The notes: generated by a model from the letters alone, not told the origin. 64,000 nucleotides of DNA from Erythrobacteraceae bacterium Alg239-R51 (GCA_947331495.1 CAMZOI010000001.1:124001-188000); one strand, 5' to 3'. Counted from the stretch's first letter, positions 9,009-18,651 are shown. Program-made: numbers and translations.

Positions 9009-9151
9009 CCTCGGCAGCTTCGGCCCTTACTTTCTGGCTCGCAGGGCCGCCGAAGCCGTCGGGCAGCCTGTCACGGCTTAACCGTTTCTATACCCGCGAT
9101 ACGTAGAAATACGAATCACCCGCTTGGAACAGGGTTTAGGAGATCAATTCA

Positions 9152-9637
9152 ATGCGTAAGATTCTCATGGCCGCCGCTGGCGCCGGTACGGTCCTGGCTG
9201 CTCCGGCATATGCCAATACCGCCGATCTTGATGTCAGTGCTACCGTCGAAGACTCGTGCACCGTCGCGAACAGCACAATGAACTTTGGCACGTTGAGCGT
9301 AATCAGCGGCACGAACCACGATGCTACCGCATCAGTCAGCCTTACATGCACCATCGGTGCGGATTACACGATGAGCCTCGACGATGGCTCGAATGCCGGT
9401 GCGGGAACGCAGCGTTACCTCAACTACAATGACGGCACGACTGACCATCAGATCCCATATGATCTGTACAGCGATACTACCCGGTCCACCGCTTGGGCCG
9501 CTTCGGGGGTAAACCCCGCCGGAACAGCCACGGGCTCGGCCGAAACCGTCACAGTTTATGGCCGCATCCCTTCGACCGCCGCCAATGTGATCGCCGGCAG
9601 CTACACCGACACCGTCACCGTTTCCATCAGCTTCTGA
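9152..9637 (+). CDS. SCPU domain fimbrial major subunit
   Basis: A 161-residue SCPU-domain protein with a signal peptide (cleavage near APAYA-N). The mature protein starts TADLDVSATV, as in CsuA/B-type major pilins, has the cysteine pair SCTV/LTCT and ends SYTDTVTVSISF. A strong AGGAGA ribosome site 8 bases before the ATG, and its own 195-bp leader, suggest it is the abundant shaft subunit. It is followed by the chaperone and usher, the order expected for a Csu-type chaperone-usher operon. Confidence 0.88.
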   Translation: MRKILMAAAGAGTVLAAPAYANTADLDVSATVEDSCTVANSTMNFGTLSVISGTNHDATASVSLTCTIGADYTMSLDDGSNAGAGTQRYLNYNDGTTDHQIPYDLYSDTTRSTAWAASGVNPAGTATGSAETVTVYGRIPSTAANVIAGSYTDTVTVSISF

Positions 9638-9676
9638 TCGAACAGGACACAGAATTCGAATTCGAAGGGGTCGCTT

Positions 9677-10414
9677 GTGAAATCCGCTCTACTAACATCT
9701 TTCGTGGCTTTGCCGCTATTGGCAACGGGCGTTCCCGTAGTCGCGCAACAAAACGGCGCAGCGGACGATGGGCCGGTGGTATCGCGGGTAACTCTGGCAC
9801 CTCTTCGGATCGAACTCGATGGCGCGCAGCAATACGACACGATGCGCGTGCTCAATCCTTCCCTGCGTCCCGTTGGCGTTCAGGTCCGCGCGTTCGGCTG
9901 GAGCCAGCAAAACGGTGAGGACGTCTACGAACCGACCAACGAAGTTATGGTCTCGCCGGCCATCATAGTGATCGAACCGGGCGACACACAGATTTTCCGC
10001 GTCATGCGTCGACCGATGCCATCGGTGGGCGAGCGTCGCTACCGTATTGCTGTCGACCAGCTCCCCGATCCGGAGTTGGAAAAAGGTGGGCAGGCGATGA
10101 CGCGAATACGGTTTACCATACCGATGTTTGTCGATCGGGCACAGGCGATGCCGGCAAACCTTGGATGGTCGATCGAGGGCAACAGCCTGCGCGTCGCCAA
10201 CTCCGGTCAGCAAACGGTCCGCATGGTGAATTTGGCCCTAACAGACGCTGATGGAACGGAAATTCCTGTAGAGGGGGTCAGCTTACACTATGTTCACGGA
10301 GGGTCTTGGGCGGACTGGGCTCTTCCCGAGGGCTGTCCTGTCTCGCCTGTGCGCGTGAACGCCAGCGTGGACGGCGAACCCGTCGATGCTCAGGTTGCCG
10401 TCAACTGCAGCTAA
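9677..10414 (+). CDS. fimbrial periplasmic chaperone (PapD-like)
   Basis: A 245-residue PapD-like chaperone that should fold and deliver the SCPU subunits by donor-strand complementation. It starts with GTG at 9677 behind an AGGGG site and has a signal peptide ending near VVAQQ. The first Ig-like domain shows the conserved FRVMRR segment and the RRYRIAVDQLP strand. It overlaps the usher start by 29 bp, indicating tight co-expression. Confidence 0.88.
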   Translation: MKSALLTSFVALPLLATGVPVVAQQNGAADDGPVVSRVTLAPLRIELDGAQQYDTMRVLNPSLRPVGVQVRAFGWSQQNGEDVYEPTNEVMVSPAIIVIEPGDTQIFRVMRRPMPSVGERRYRIAVDQLPDPELEKGGQAMTRIRFTIPMFVDRAQAMPANLGWSIEGNSLRVANSGQQTVRMVNLALTDADGTEIPVEGVSLHYVHGGSWADWALPEGCPVSPVRVNASVDGEPVDAQVAVNCS

Positions 10415-12830
10415 AACTACGTTCGCAGCCTCTCTGGTTGCGGCATCGCTCGTCTTCGCGCCCACCAAAGGGGCCGCGCAGTCGAGCGATCCGTTCGCCA
10501 TTTCCAAAGACCTGACGCTTGAAGCCGCCCGTAAGGCCGACCGGGAGGGGCCCGGTCTCAGTCTGGCAATGATCGATGGCCGCGAGCTTTCACGGATGGT
10601 CGATCTTCGATGGTATGGCCAAGATCTCGCGATAGACGCCGCCAGTGCGCAGATGGCGGGAATCCCGCTTCCAGAAGGTAAAACCGGATTTGTAAAGCTT
10701 GCAGATCTCGCGATTGCTTCCTGGCACTTCGATCGCCTCACACAGCGCCTTACGGTAAAGCTTTATCGTAAATCGGACGGCCCGAACGACATCAATGTTG
10801 CGCGGCGCAACTATGAAGGGGGAGAGCGTTCGCCGCTCCTTGCGGGCCTTGTCGACTACTCGATCAATGGCGCGGTGGCGGATGGCAAGGCCCAGACGCT
10901 TGCTCTGGTTTCGCCCAGGCTTTCTTACGGAAATTTTTCGGTTGGCGGAGCCTTCTCCATAGCACCAAACTCGGGGAGCGACCGGGGTACGGTGGTCAGG
11001 CTGGATACCACTGCCGTACTGGGGATACCGTCGCGCGGGCTGGTCGTCCGAGCGGGAGACATCGTGACGGCCGGCGCGGATGGCCAGAGGGCCTTGCGGG
11101 TCGGTGGTCTTCAGATCGGATCCGATTTCGGTTTGCGCCCCGATCTGATCATCAGCCCGTTACCGGAGTTCGCGGGTTCGGTTGCGGTGCCGACCAGCGT
11201 TGACCTGCTCATCAACGATCAACGCCTCATGCGATCCGAGGTCGAAGCGGGAGACTTTCGCGTTCACAATATTCCGCTTCCTCCCGGCCGTGGGGAGGTG
11301 GCCGTAGTTCTGCGCAATGAATTGGGTCAAGAAACAATTCAGTCGGCGAGACTCTATGTTTCACGCGATATGCTTGCCAAGGGCTTGTGGGAGGGGGCCG
11401 CGAATATTGGATGGCTTCGACGACGGTTTGGCGAGGTCAGCAACGACTACCGTGACACTGTAGGGACGTTTTTCGTGCGGAGAGGACTCTCGAGGTTGCT
11501 CTCCGCAGGCGTTTCGGGCGAGGCCGGTCTGGGAGTATGGAACATCGGTGCCGAAGCGCAGGCGACGGTTGCAAACCTGGCCATGGCTTTCGCTGAAGTA
11601 CGGTATAGCAATACCTTGTCGCAGTCGGGAATGTTGTTTCGCGGAGGCGTCGAATCCAATGGGTTCGGTGTTTCAGGTCGGCTAGAGGCCGTTGTTCCGA
11701 CCGCCGGATACAATGATGTCGCCAGTCAGACCGACGATGAGCCGGTCGCACGGCAATACATAGCGTCAATCGACTTCGATCTTGGCAGCGCATCGCGTCT
11801 GCAGCTTTCGGCTGCACGCAAGGAGCGCGTAGGCGAAGCCAGGGATCTATACCGGAACTCTCGCGTCGACTTTGCTCGCGCGACGTTGAGGCATGAACTA
11901 CGCAAGGGCGTTTCGGTGACGGCGGATGTGTCATACCGCAAGTCCGAGCGGAATGTGGTTATTGCACGAGCAGGAATTTCCCTCCGTTTCGGTGGGCGAA
12001 ACAGCTTGCTGGCCTCCGTTCGGCATGATGGCCAGCAAACCTCGGGCGACCTTAGCTTTTTCCGTCCCGAGCTGGATCCAGGCGATCTAGGTTATGCGGT
12101 TAACGCATCACTATCGGATCAAACGAGGGCGGCGGGTGCAGTGTCATACCGCTCCAACTTCGCACGCTTTCAGGGCGAAGCGGAATACACTGGTGGCCAT
12201 GTTGCATTTCGCGGAAGCGCTCAAGGTACGATAATTATTACCGATCGTCAGTTTTTCGCACGCAACCAGACATCAGGTTCCTACGCGCTAGTACGCGCCG
12301 GCGCGATCGAGGGGGTTGCGATTACACATGAGAACAGATTTGCAGGCAGGACCGGTAAAAAGGGCCGTTTGCTGGTGGCGAATGTTCCATCGCTCGTACC
12401 GATGCAGTTCGATATTGATCCAGACTTGCTTCCTCCCGACGCCGTAGCCCGCCAAACCTATAAAAGAGTGATCATCTCGCGAGGGGCCGTGGCGCTGGTG
12501 GATATGGATGTCGAAGCTCACCGCTCCCAACTGGTCCAGGTCAAAGATCGCTCTGGTCGGCCCCTACCGGTCGGTACTCGTCTCGTCGCACAGCCTTCGG
12601 CTCGCGAATACACGGTGGCATTCGACGGGATCTTCGATTTCAACGCACTGTCCGACGATGATTACCTCGTCATCGCTGGCGAGTCGGATCCGGCATGCCG
12701 GATCAAGCTGTTAGATCGCATGGATCCGGACAGTTTTGAAATGCCTGAACTGACGCTTGATTGTGCGCGCTCCAGCTTAGCGAGTGCCAGCGAGGACCGC
12801 TTTCACTCAACCGGCGTTCCATCGCTATAG
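10386..12830 (+). CDS. fimbrial outer-membrane usher protein
   Basis: An 814-residue usher, a normal length for the family, with a signal peptide (to about residue 32, ending KGAAQ). It has an N-terminal periplasmic domain, a long beta-barrel region rich in alternating strands (about 150-650) and a C-terminal domain holding two cysteines. It would secrete and assemble the SCPU subunits. Unlike many Csu-type operons, no tip adhesin gene follows: the next gene is on the opposite strand and its 3' end overlaps the usher end by 28 bp. Confidence 0.88.
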   Translation: MLRLPSTAAKTTFAASLVAASLVFAPTKGAAQSSDPFAISKDLTLEAARKADREGPGLSLAMIDGRELSRMVDLRWYGQDLAIDAASAQMAGIPLPEGKTGFVKLADLAIASWHFDRLTQRLTVKLYRKSDGPNDINVARRNYEGGERSPLLAGLVDYSINGAVADGKAQTLALVSPRLSYGNFSVGGAFSIAPNSGSDRGTVVRLDTTAVLGIPSRGLVVRAGDIVTAGADGQRALRVGGLQIGSDFGLRPDLIISPLPEFAGSVAVPTSVDLLINDQRLMRSEVEAGDFRVHNIPLPPGRGEVAVVLRNELGQETIQSARLYVSRDMLAKGLWEGAANIGWLRRRFGEVSNDYRDTVGTFFVRRGLSRLLSAGVSGEAGLGVWNIGAEAQATVANLAMAFAEVRYSNTLSQSGMLFRGGVESNGFGVSGRLEAVVPTAGYNDVASQTDDEPVARQYIASIDFDLGSASRLQLSAARKERVGEARDLYRNSRVDFARATLRHELRKGVSVTADVSYRKSERNVVIARAGISLRFGGRNSLLASVRHDGQQTSGDLSFFRPELDPGDLGYAVNASLSDQTRAAGAVSYRSNFARFQGEAEYTGGHVAFRGSAQGTIIITDRQFFARNQTSGSYALVRAGAIEGVAITHENRFAGRTGKKGRLLVANVPSLVPMQFDIDPDLLPPDAVARQTYKRVIISRGAVALVDMDVEAHRSQLVQVKDRSGRPLPVGTRLVAQPSAREYTVAFDGIFDFNALSDDDYLVIAGESDPACRIKLLDRMDPDSFEMPELTLDCARSSLASASEDRFHSTGVPSL

Positions 12831-13792
12831 ATTGCACGCTGAGGAACGAGGACAGTAACCGGCACAAGCATATATTGCTCTGAGTTGCGCTTAGGGTACT
12901 GGAAAACACCTTCACGGGCGCGTGCGACATAATCGTCGAGATAGCTTTGGCACTGATAGTATGACCCGGACAAGACCTCGGTGCGATCACCTGCTGCAAC
13001 CGTCGCGGTTGCCGCTCCCGCTCCCGTCTCGAGCACAGTGCCCACCGTTCGATTGGACGGACGATCAATGCGACTGGGAACGGCGCGACCGCCCGCTGGT
13101 CCCATCAGCGAAGCGATTACTTTTCCGCGGTTAATTTCATCATGGGTGTCCAGGCGAGCCCGGCATTCCTCCAGCCACGTCGCGCGGTCAAACGAAATGA
13201 TTTGCGATCCGGGCGGAAGGGAGGCGGCTCCTGAACTTTCTGAAACCACATACGGGTAGTTTGTGTACCCATCCGGCACCATTCCGGTACTCACCTGATC
13301 ACCACGATACAGTACATCCGCAGAGTTTCCAGGGACCGTATAGTAAGAGCCATCTGCGCCTGGATAGGCGTAGATGACCGACTCTTTCGACGGAGGCGTC
13401 AGCGTGGTTCCGGGCAGACCAGGGCCGAGAATTCCATGTCGGTCAGCCAAGGTCTGCGTCTGGTCTTGTCCGACCGCGCGTTCCGGAGCCGGAACAATTA
13501 CTTGAGGTCCTGTCGACAATTCAAGTTGATTTGGGACGATTCGCTCCAGCTCAGTGGCCGATTGAGCAGGGAGTGGGCCAAGAACTACCGGTTGTCCCTG
13601 TCTGGCCGGGATGACCCGGACCGCCCCACGCTCGACCTCGTCTTCGGAGACGGGCTGGGTTACGACATCGTCATCCAGCCCTGGCGTCGGCTGGACGTAT
13701 TCGTATTCGCCAATCTCGTAATCTATGTCCTGGGCGTTCGCCCCTCCGGCGAGGGCACATGAGGCTAGCAAGAGAAGCAGTCTGGTCGTCAT
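12803..13792 (-). CDS. hypothetical secreted protein
   Basis: A 329-residue protein with a clear signal peptide (MTTRLLLLLASCALAGGANAQ). The mature part is rich in Pro, Gly, acidic residues and Tyr, ending with two cysteine-containing segments (LEECRARLD about 215-223 and YYQCQSYLDDYV about 285-296). The in-frame upstream ATG at 13831 is rejected because the ATG at 13792 has GGAG 8 bases ahead and begins the signal peptide. I do not recognise the family; similar secreted proteins of unknown role occur in sphingomonads. Its 3' end overlaps the usher gene convergently. Confidence 0.7.
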   Translation of the reverse strand: MTTRLLLLLASCALAGGANAQDIDYEIGEYEYVQPTPGLDDDVVTQPVSEDEVERGAVRVIPARQGQPVVLGPLPAQSATELERIVPNQLELSTGPQVIVPAPERAVGQDQTQTLADRHGILGPGLPGTTLTPPSKESVIYAYPGADGSYYTVPGNSADVLYRGDQVSTGMVPDGYTNYPYVVSESSGAASLPPGSQIISFDRATWLEECRARLDTHDEINRGKVIASLMGPAGGRAVPSRIDRPSNRTVGTVLETGAGAATATVAAGDRTEVLSGSYYQCQSYLDDYVARAREGVFQYPKRNSEQYMLVPVTVLVPQRAIYSDGTPVE

Positions 13793-13918
13793 AGATCGCA
13801 CTCCGACAATGAACCCCACGTGATATGACACGTCGTGGACTTCAGCTCCTGAATACCACTTTGCCCGTCTTCTGCAAAATGAACGAACTACAGATGTGCC
13901 GCAGCGGTACGGTATCGA

Positions 13919-14443
13919 TCAGATCCGGGGTCCGATCAGTTCGGCGAGGCTTTCAATCCCAGAAGCATCATCCTGGTCGAAACGAGCCTCTTTCGGGCTG
14001 TCCAGATCGATTACGGCGACCGCCTGCCCACTACGCAGGATCGGTACCACCAGCTCGGACTTGGTATCGCCATCGCAGGCGATATGACCATCGAATGCGT
14101 TGACGTCCCTGACAAGCTGGGTCTTCAAATCGCGGACTGCCGCACCGCAAACACCATAACCAACCGGAATGCGAATACAGGCGGGTCGGCCGATGAACGG
14201 GCCCAGCACCAGTTCACCATCGATCATGCGGTAGAACCCGGCCCAGTTCAGGGCGGGAAGAAAATCCCACAGCAAGGCTGCAATATTCGCCATGTTCGCG
14301 ACGCCATCGGACTCGCCCTCGGTCAATGCGTGTGCGGCATCTCGAAGTTGGCGGTAAGCCTCGGGCTTGGGGCAATCGGGCGCGGGTCTGAAATCGAACA
14401 TGAGCCGCGATGTAGGGACCTCGCTGGATGTCGCAAGAGCCAT
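13919..14443 (-). CDS. msrC: GAF-domain free methionine-(R)-sulfoxide reductase
   Basis: A 174-residue GAF-domain protein. Three cysteines in the family's conserved places (Cys89 and Cys99 in CIRIPVGYGVCG, Cys123 in HIACD) fit the free-methionine-(R)-sulfoxide reductase mechanism, which repairs oxidised free methionine using thioredoxin. The downstream ATG at 14401 (MFDFRPAP) is an equally good start and matches typical family N-termini; neither has a strong ribosome site. It is divergent from the sorbosone-dehydrogenase-like gene, whose start is only 36 bases away. Confidence 0.85.
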   Translation of the reverse strand: MALATSSEVPTSRLMFDFRPAPDCPKPEAYRQLRDAAHALTEGESDGVANMANIAALLWDFLPALNWAGFYRMIDGELVLGPFIGRPACIRIPVGYGVCGAAVRDLKTQLVRDVNAFDGHIACDGDTKSELVVPILRSGQAVAVIDLDSPKEARFDQDDASGIESLAELIGPRI

Positions 14444-14479
14444 TGCCCCGCATGCCGCCCTCGCTTATCGCAATTGACC

Positions 14480-15934
14480 ATGAGCATTCTCAAGAAGCTG
14501 GGCATCGCGCTCGTCGTCCTTTTGCTGATAGTCCTGGTGGCTGGATATTTTCTGACCCGGGGTGATATCGCCGATATACCGATACGCGACGTGGTCGGCA
14601 CGGACCCTAAACTTGAAGAGCCAGATGCGGAAACGATTCCGACGGTGGCGATCGCCGAACCCGTCGGCTGGGGGGCAAGCGAGGTACCGGACGTCGCCTC
14701 GGGCCTCGCGGTCAATCGCTTCGCCGAAGGGCTGGACCATCCACGAACGCTGCAGACGTTGCCCAACGGCGACGTTCTGGTGTCTCTCACCCGTTCGCCC
14801 ACCAGTGGCGAGAGTGGCGGCATCACCGCTTGGATCGCGGATCTGTTGATGACGCGTGCCGGAGCGACCGGGGACTCAGCGAATGAGGTCGTCTTGCTGC
14901 GCGACGCCGATGGCGATGGTCGGGCAGAGGTAAAGCAGGTCCTGCTCGACAACCTCGATTCGCCTTCCGGGCTCGCTTGGACCGACGGCACGCTCTACGT
15001 TGCAAATCATGACGAGGTCCTGGCCTTTCCTTACGCATTGGGGGCCGACCGTGTTTCGGGTGAACCGCGCAAGATTACCGATCTCGCTGCCGGAGGAGGT
15101 CACTGGATGCGCAATCTTGCACTGCATCCGGATGGTGATCGGCTCTATGTCGCGGTTGGTTCCGACACCAATATTGCCGACAAGGGTTTGGAAGCCGAGG
15201 AAGGACGAGCGCTCATCTGGGAAATCGACCTGGAGACTGGACGCCGCCGGGTTTTTGCCAGCGGACTGCGCAATCCGAACGGTCTCGATTTCAGCCCCTG
15301 GTCTGGTGAGCTATGGACCACGGTGAATGAACGCGACATGCTGGGTTCCGACCTGGTGCCCGACTACCTGACCAATGTACCGGTCGGCGCTCAATACGGG
15401 TGGCCTTGGGTCTATTGGGGCCAGAACTACGATCGCCGGGTGAAGTACCCGATTCCACAGTATATAAATTACGTGCGTACGCCCGAATATTCTCTGGGCC
15501 CCCACGTGGCGGCGCTAGGGTTCGTGTTCAGCGAAGAGGGGGCCACGATGGGCGAGAGGTTTTCCGGCGGCGCGTTCGTCGCCCGCCACGGCTCCTGGAA
15601 CCGCAAGCCTCCCTCAGGGTACGACGTCGTGTATGTGGAATTCGACGAGCGCGGCAATCCGACAGGCAAGCCCATCGAGGTGCTTGGGGGGTTCCTGACA
15701 GGCGAAGGCACGACGCGCGGACGCCCGACCTGGGTTGAATGGGCGGGCGACGGCTCTCTGCTGGTAAGCGACGATACAGCGGGGATCATCTGGCGTGTAA
15801 CCGCGCCCTATGCCAGCGGTCAGTCGGCGATCGAACGGGTGACCGGTGAGCGGCTACCCGTCAGGCGCGAATTGCGCGGACAGGAAGCCGTTTTTGGCGA
15901 GGATGATTACGCGCGATCCGTAACCGCCGAGTAG
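14480..15934 (+). CDS. sorbosone dehydrogenase/PQQ-dependent sugar dehydrogenase-like protein
   Basis: A 484-residue protein with one N-terminal membrane segment (about 7-26) followed by a beta-propeller with motifs typical of the sorbosone/soluble glucose dehydrogenase family: GLDHPRTLQTLPNGDVLVS, ALHPDGDRLYVAVGS, SGLRNPNGLDF, and HGSWNR near the C-terminus. The active site should face the periplasm. PQQ dependence and the sugar substrate are inferred from the family. The frame is open upstream to 14084, but that part is antisense to the msrC-like gene; the ATG at 14480 starts the membrane anchor. Its stop is one base from the stop of the convergent acyl-CoA dehydrogenase. Confidence 0.85.
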   Translation: MSILKKLGIALVVLLLIVLVAGYFLTRGDIADIPIRDVVGTDPKLEEPDAETIPTVAIAEPVGWGASEVPDVASGLAVNRFAEGLDHPRTLQTLPNGDVLVSLTRSPTSGESGGITAWIADLLMTRAGATGDSANEVVLLRDADGDGRAEVKQVLLDNLDSPSGLAWTDGTLYVANHDEVLAFPYALGADRVSGEPRKITDLAAGGGHWMRNLALHPDGDRLYVAVGSDTNIADKGLEAEEGRALIWEIDLETGRRRVFASGLRNPNGLDFSPWSGELWTTVNERDMLGSDLVPDYLTNVPVGAQYGWPWVYWGQNYDRRVKYPIPQYINYVRTPEYSLGPHVAALGFVFSEEGATMGERFSGGAFVARHGSWNRKPPSGYDVVYVEFDERGNPTGKPIEVLGGFLTGEGTTRGRPTWVEWAGDGSLLVSDDTAGIIWRVTAPYASGQSAIERVTGERLPVRRELRGQEAVFGEDDYARSVTAE

Positions 15935-15935
15935 G

Positions 15936-17678
15936 TCATCCGACAAGCTCGTCGACTGTCAACGCATAAAGCTGCTCGGCACCCGCCGTCGCGGATGCCT
16001 TCAACCCTCGCGCCTCCGGAACGATTCGCTCGAGAAAGAAACGCACCGTAGCTCGCTTGGCAGAAGCTTGCTGTCCACGAGCGTCTCCGCGCTCCACTGC
16101 ACGCAGCTGGCGTACGAGCTGCCAGCCCGCAGTGGCCACGGCCAGCATCGTGCAGAAAGGTACCGAACCTGCCAGTCTATCGTCGAGGCTCGCTTCCTCA
16201 CGCATCCATTTCGCCGCACCGGCGCAATCGCCTGCCAGAGCAAACAGAGCCGGTTCCGTAGCACATTCGCGTGCAATTTCTTCAGTCAGGCCGATTAGCG
16301 CCTGACCATCGTCCATGCCGAGTTTGCGGGTCACCAGGTCAGCTGCCTGGATGCCGTTGGTTCCCTCGTATATCGGCGCAATACGAGAATCGCGCCAGTG
16401 CTGTGCGGCTCCGGTTTCTTCGACAAATCCCATCCCACCATGGACCTGAACACCCAAGCTGGCGATTTCGATGCCGACATCGGTACCCCAGGCCTTGATC
16501 AGCGGAGTCAGCACTTCGGCACGCACCTTGGCCTCCGTATCCCCAAGGGTGCCGCGGTCGACCTGTCCGGCGGTATAATACAGTAGCGCCCGCGCGCCTT
16601 CTGTCAGGGCTTTCATCCGCAGGATCATTCGCCGAACGTCGGGATGTTCGAGAATTGCCACCGGAGCACGATCAGGCGAGCCGGCACGGGCCGACTGGAT
16701 CCGTTCCCGGGCATAGTCCTGGGCCTGCTGAGTCGCACGCTCGCCGATCTGCACGCCTTGGTTACCCACGTTGATGCGGGCATTGTTCATCATGGTGAAC
16801 ATGGCTGCCAGCCCCCGATGTTCTGCGCCGACCAGCTCGCCGATGCAGTCGTCGTTATCGCCGTAGCTCATGACACAGGTCGGCGACGCATTGATGCCGA
16901 GCTTGTGTTCGATACTTACGCAGCGAAGATCGTTACTTCCCCCGAGCGACCCATCATCTCTCACGTGATATTTAGGGACCACGAACAGCGAGATGCCGCG
17001 GCTCCCTTCCGGGGCGTCCGGCAAACGGGCAAGGACAAGGTGAATGATATTGTTCGCCAGGCCGTGCTCACCCCAGGTTATGTAGATCTTTTGACCCTTG
17101 ATGCGATATTTCCCGGCATGATCGCCGTCGCTAATCGGCGTGGCCGTCGTGCGCAGCGCCCCGACATCGGATCCGGCCTGAGGTTCGGTCAGATTCATCG
17201 TCCCCGACCACTCGCCACTGACCAGTTTGGGCAGATATTTTTCTTGCAGTTCCTTGGAGCCATGATGCTCAAGCGATTCGATCGCACCTACACTGAGCAT
17301 GGGAAGGAGATTGAACGCCATGTTGGCCGTGCCGAGATTTTCGAGAACGTTGCAGGCCAGCGTGAACGGCAAACCCTGTCCGCCGTATTCGACAGGACCG
17401 CTAATGGCGTTCCAACCCTGTTCGACATAGTGACGATACGCCTGTTCGAACCCATCGGGCAACGAGACGACCCCGTTGGCCAACCGCGCGCCTTCCAGGT
17501 CGCCGATCCGGTTCAGGGGCGCCCATTCGCCCTCCGCGAATTCACCAATGCCGCCGACAATGGCTTCTACCATGTCGGCTTCTGCCGCGGCGAATTGTTC
17601 GGACCGAGCCAGTTCTTCGATGCCCGCGTTTACGCGGATGGCGAGAAGCTGATCCTGGGTGGCGGCGGTGTATGTCAC
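15936..17678 (-). CDS. acyl-CoA dehydrogenase (long C-terminal domain type)
   Basis: A 580-residue FAD-dependent acyl-CoA dehydrogenase of the longer class related to DmdC/AcdA. The FAD/substrate segment LTEPQAGSDVGALRTTA and the catalytic-base region YEGTNGIQAADL are present, with the extra C-terminal helical domain seen in this subgroup. It starts with GTG at 17678, with AGAGGA about 7 bases ahead. The exact acyl substrate cannot be assigned; 3-methylmercaptopropionyl-CoA or ordinary fatty acyl-CoA are both possible. Confidence 0.9.
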   Translation of the reverse strand: MTYTAATQDQLLAIRVNAGIEELARSEQFAAAEADMVEAIVGGIGEFAEGEWAPLNRIGDLEGARLANGVVSLPDGFEQAYRHYVEQGWNAISGPVEYGGQGLPFTLACNVLENLGTANMAFNLLPMLSVGAIESLEHHGSKELQEKYLPKLVSGEWSGTMNLTEPQAGSDVGALRTTATPISDGDHAGKYRIKGQKIYITWGEHGLANNIIHLVLARLPDAPEGSRGISLFVVPKYHVRDDGSLGGSNDLRCVSIEHKLGINASPTCVMSYGDNDDCIGELVGAEHRGLAAMFTMMNNARINVGNQGVQIGERATQQAQDYARERIQSARAGSPDRAPVAILEHPDVRRMILRMKALTEGARALLYYTAGQVDRGTLGDTEAKVRAEVLTPLIKAWGTDVGIEIASLGVQVHGGMGFVEETGAAQHWRDSRIAPIYEGTNGIQAADLVTRKLGMDDGQALIGLTEEIARECATEPALFALAGDCAGAAKWMREEASLDDRLAGSVPFCTMLAVATAGWQLVRQLRAVERGDARGQQASAKRATVRFFLERIVPEARGLKASATAGAEQLYALTVDELVG

Positions 17679-17724
17679 GTCACTTCCTCTTGGCTTTGAT
17701 CACACGCAGATATAGCGCGCAGGC

Positions 17725-18651
17725 ATGCGCGGCAAATACGTTACGGAAACGCTTCAACCTGACAAAGGTGGCATTGCGCGTGCGGCGCAAATCCTGAGCG
17801 CCGGCGGGCTGGTCGCAGTGCCGACCGAAACCGTCTACGGATTAGCCGCTCGGGCCGATAGCGATAAGGCGGTGGCGCGCATCTACCAGGCCAAGGGGCG
17901 CCCCACTTTCAATCCGCTCATCGTACATGTTGGTACGTTGCAGCACGCCCGATCGTTCGGTGAATTCGTCCCGGAAGCTGAAAGGCTCGCCGAGCTCTAT
18001 TGGCCAGGACCTCTGACTCTCGTCTTGCAAAGTCTTTCGGAAACTCGGCTCGCAAGCGCTGTAACAGCCGGGCTCGACACGGTCGCCATTCGCATTCCAG
18101 CCCATCAGGTCATGCGCGCCCTGCTATCGAATGTCGATTTCCCGCTCGCAGCACCTTCGGCGAACCGCAGCGGCTTCATCAGTCCCACGACGGCGGCACA
18201 TGTCCTTACATCGCTGGATGGGCGGATTGACGCCGTGATCGATGCCGGTGCCTGCGCAGCGGGACTGGAATCGACGATCGTGGCGGTGCGTGACAACGGC
18301 AGGACCGATGTCCTTCGACCAGGTCCCATCGAACTTGGTGCCGCCACGACCAATTCCACGATCGAGGCGCCTGGCCAGCTTGCCAGCCACTACTCGCCGG
18401 GAAAGCCGATAAGGTTGGAAGCGACCGCGATTGCAAAAGATGAATTCTGTATCGGCTTTGGCAGTTCTCTCGGCGACTGCAACTTGTCTTCTGCCGGAGA
18501 CATGAAAGAAGCGGCGTCACGCCTCTATGGATGCCTTCACGATGCTGCGCGGTCAGACAAGCCACGGATCGCAGTTGTACCGATACCCGAAGAGGGCATC
18601 GGCATGGCAATAAACGACCGTTTGAGGCGCGCAGCCACTCCGCCAGGCTAA
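17725..18651 (+). CDS. L-threonylcarbamoyladenylate synthase (Sua5/TsaC)
   Basis: A 308-residue Sua5-type protein that makes threonylcarbamoyl-AMP for the t6A37 modification of ANN-decoding tRNAs. The YrdC domain (about 12-200) shows PTETVYGLA, the KGRPTFNPLI motif and SANRSGF; the C-terminal Sua5 domain follows a linker. The ribosome site is weak. The stop codon TAA shares two bases with the TAG of the convergent lipoprotein gene, a tight tail-to-tail arrangement. Confidence 0.93.
   Translation: MRGKYVTETLQPDKGGIARAAQILSAGGLVAVPTETVYGLAARADSDKAVARIYQAKGRPTFNPLIVHVGTLQHARSFGEFVPEAERLAELYWPGPLTLVLQSLSETRLASAVTAGLDTVAIRIPAHQVMRALLSNVDFPLAAPSANRSGFISPTTAAHVLTSLDGRIDAVIDAGACAAGLESTIVAVRDNGRTDVLRPGPIELGAATTNSTIEAPGQLASHYSPGKPIRLEATAIAKDEFCIGFGSSLGDCNLSSAGDMKEAASRLYGCLHDAARSDKPRIAVVPIPEEGIGMAINDRLRRAATPPG

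Noticed and set aside
16644-17699. Open frame of 351 codons on the plus strand
   Set aside because: Antisense to the acyl-CoA dehydrogenase; no coding features of its own.
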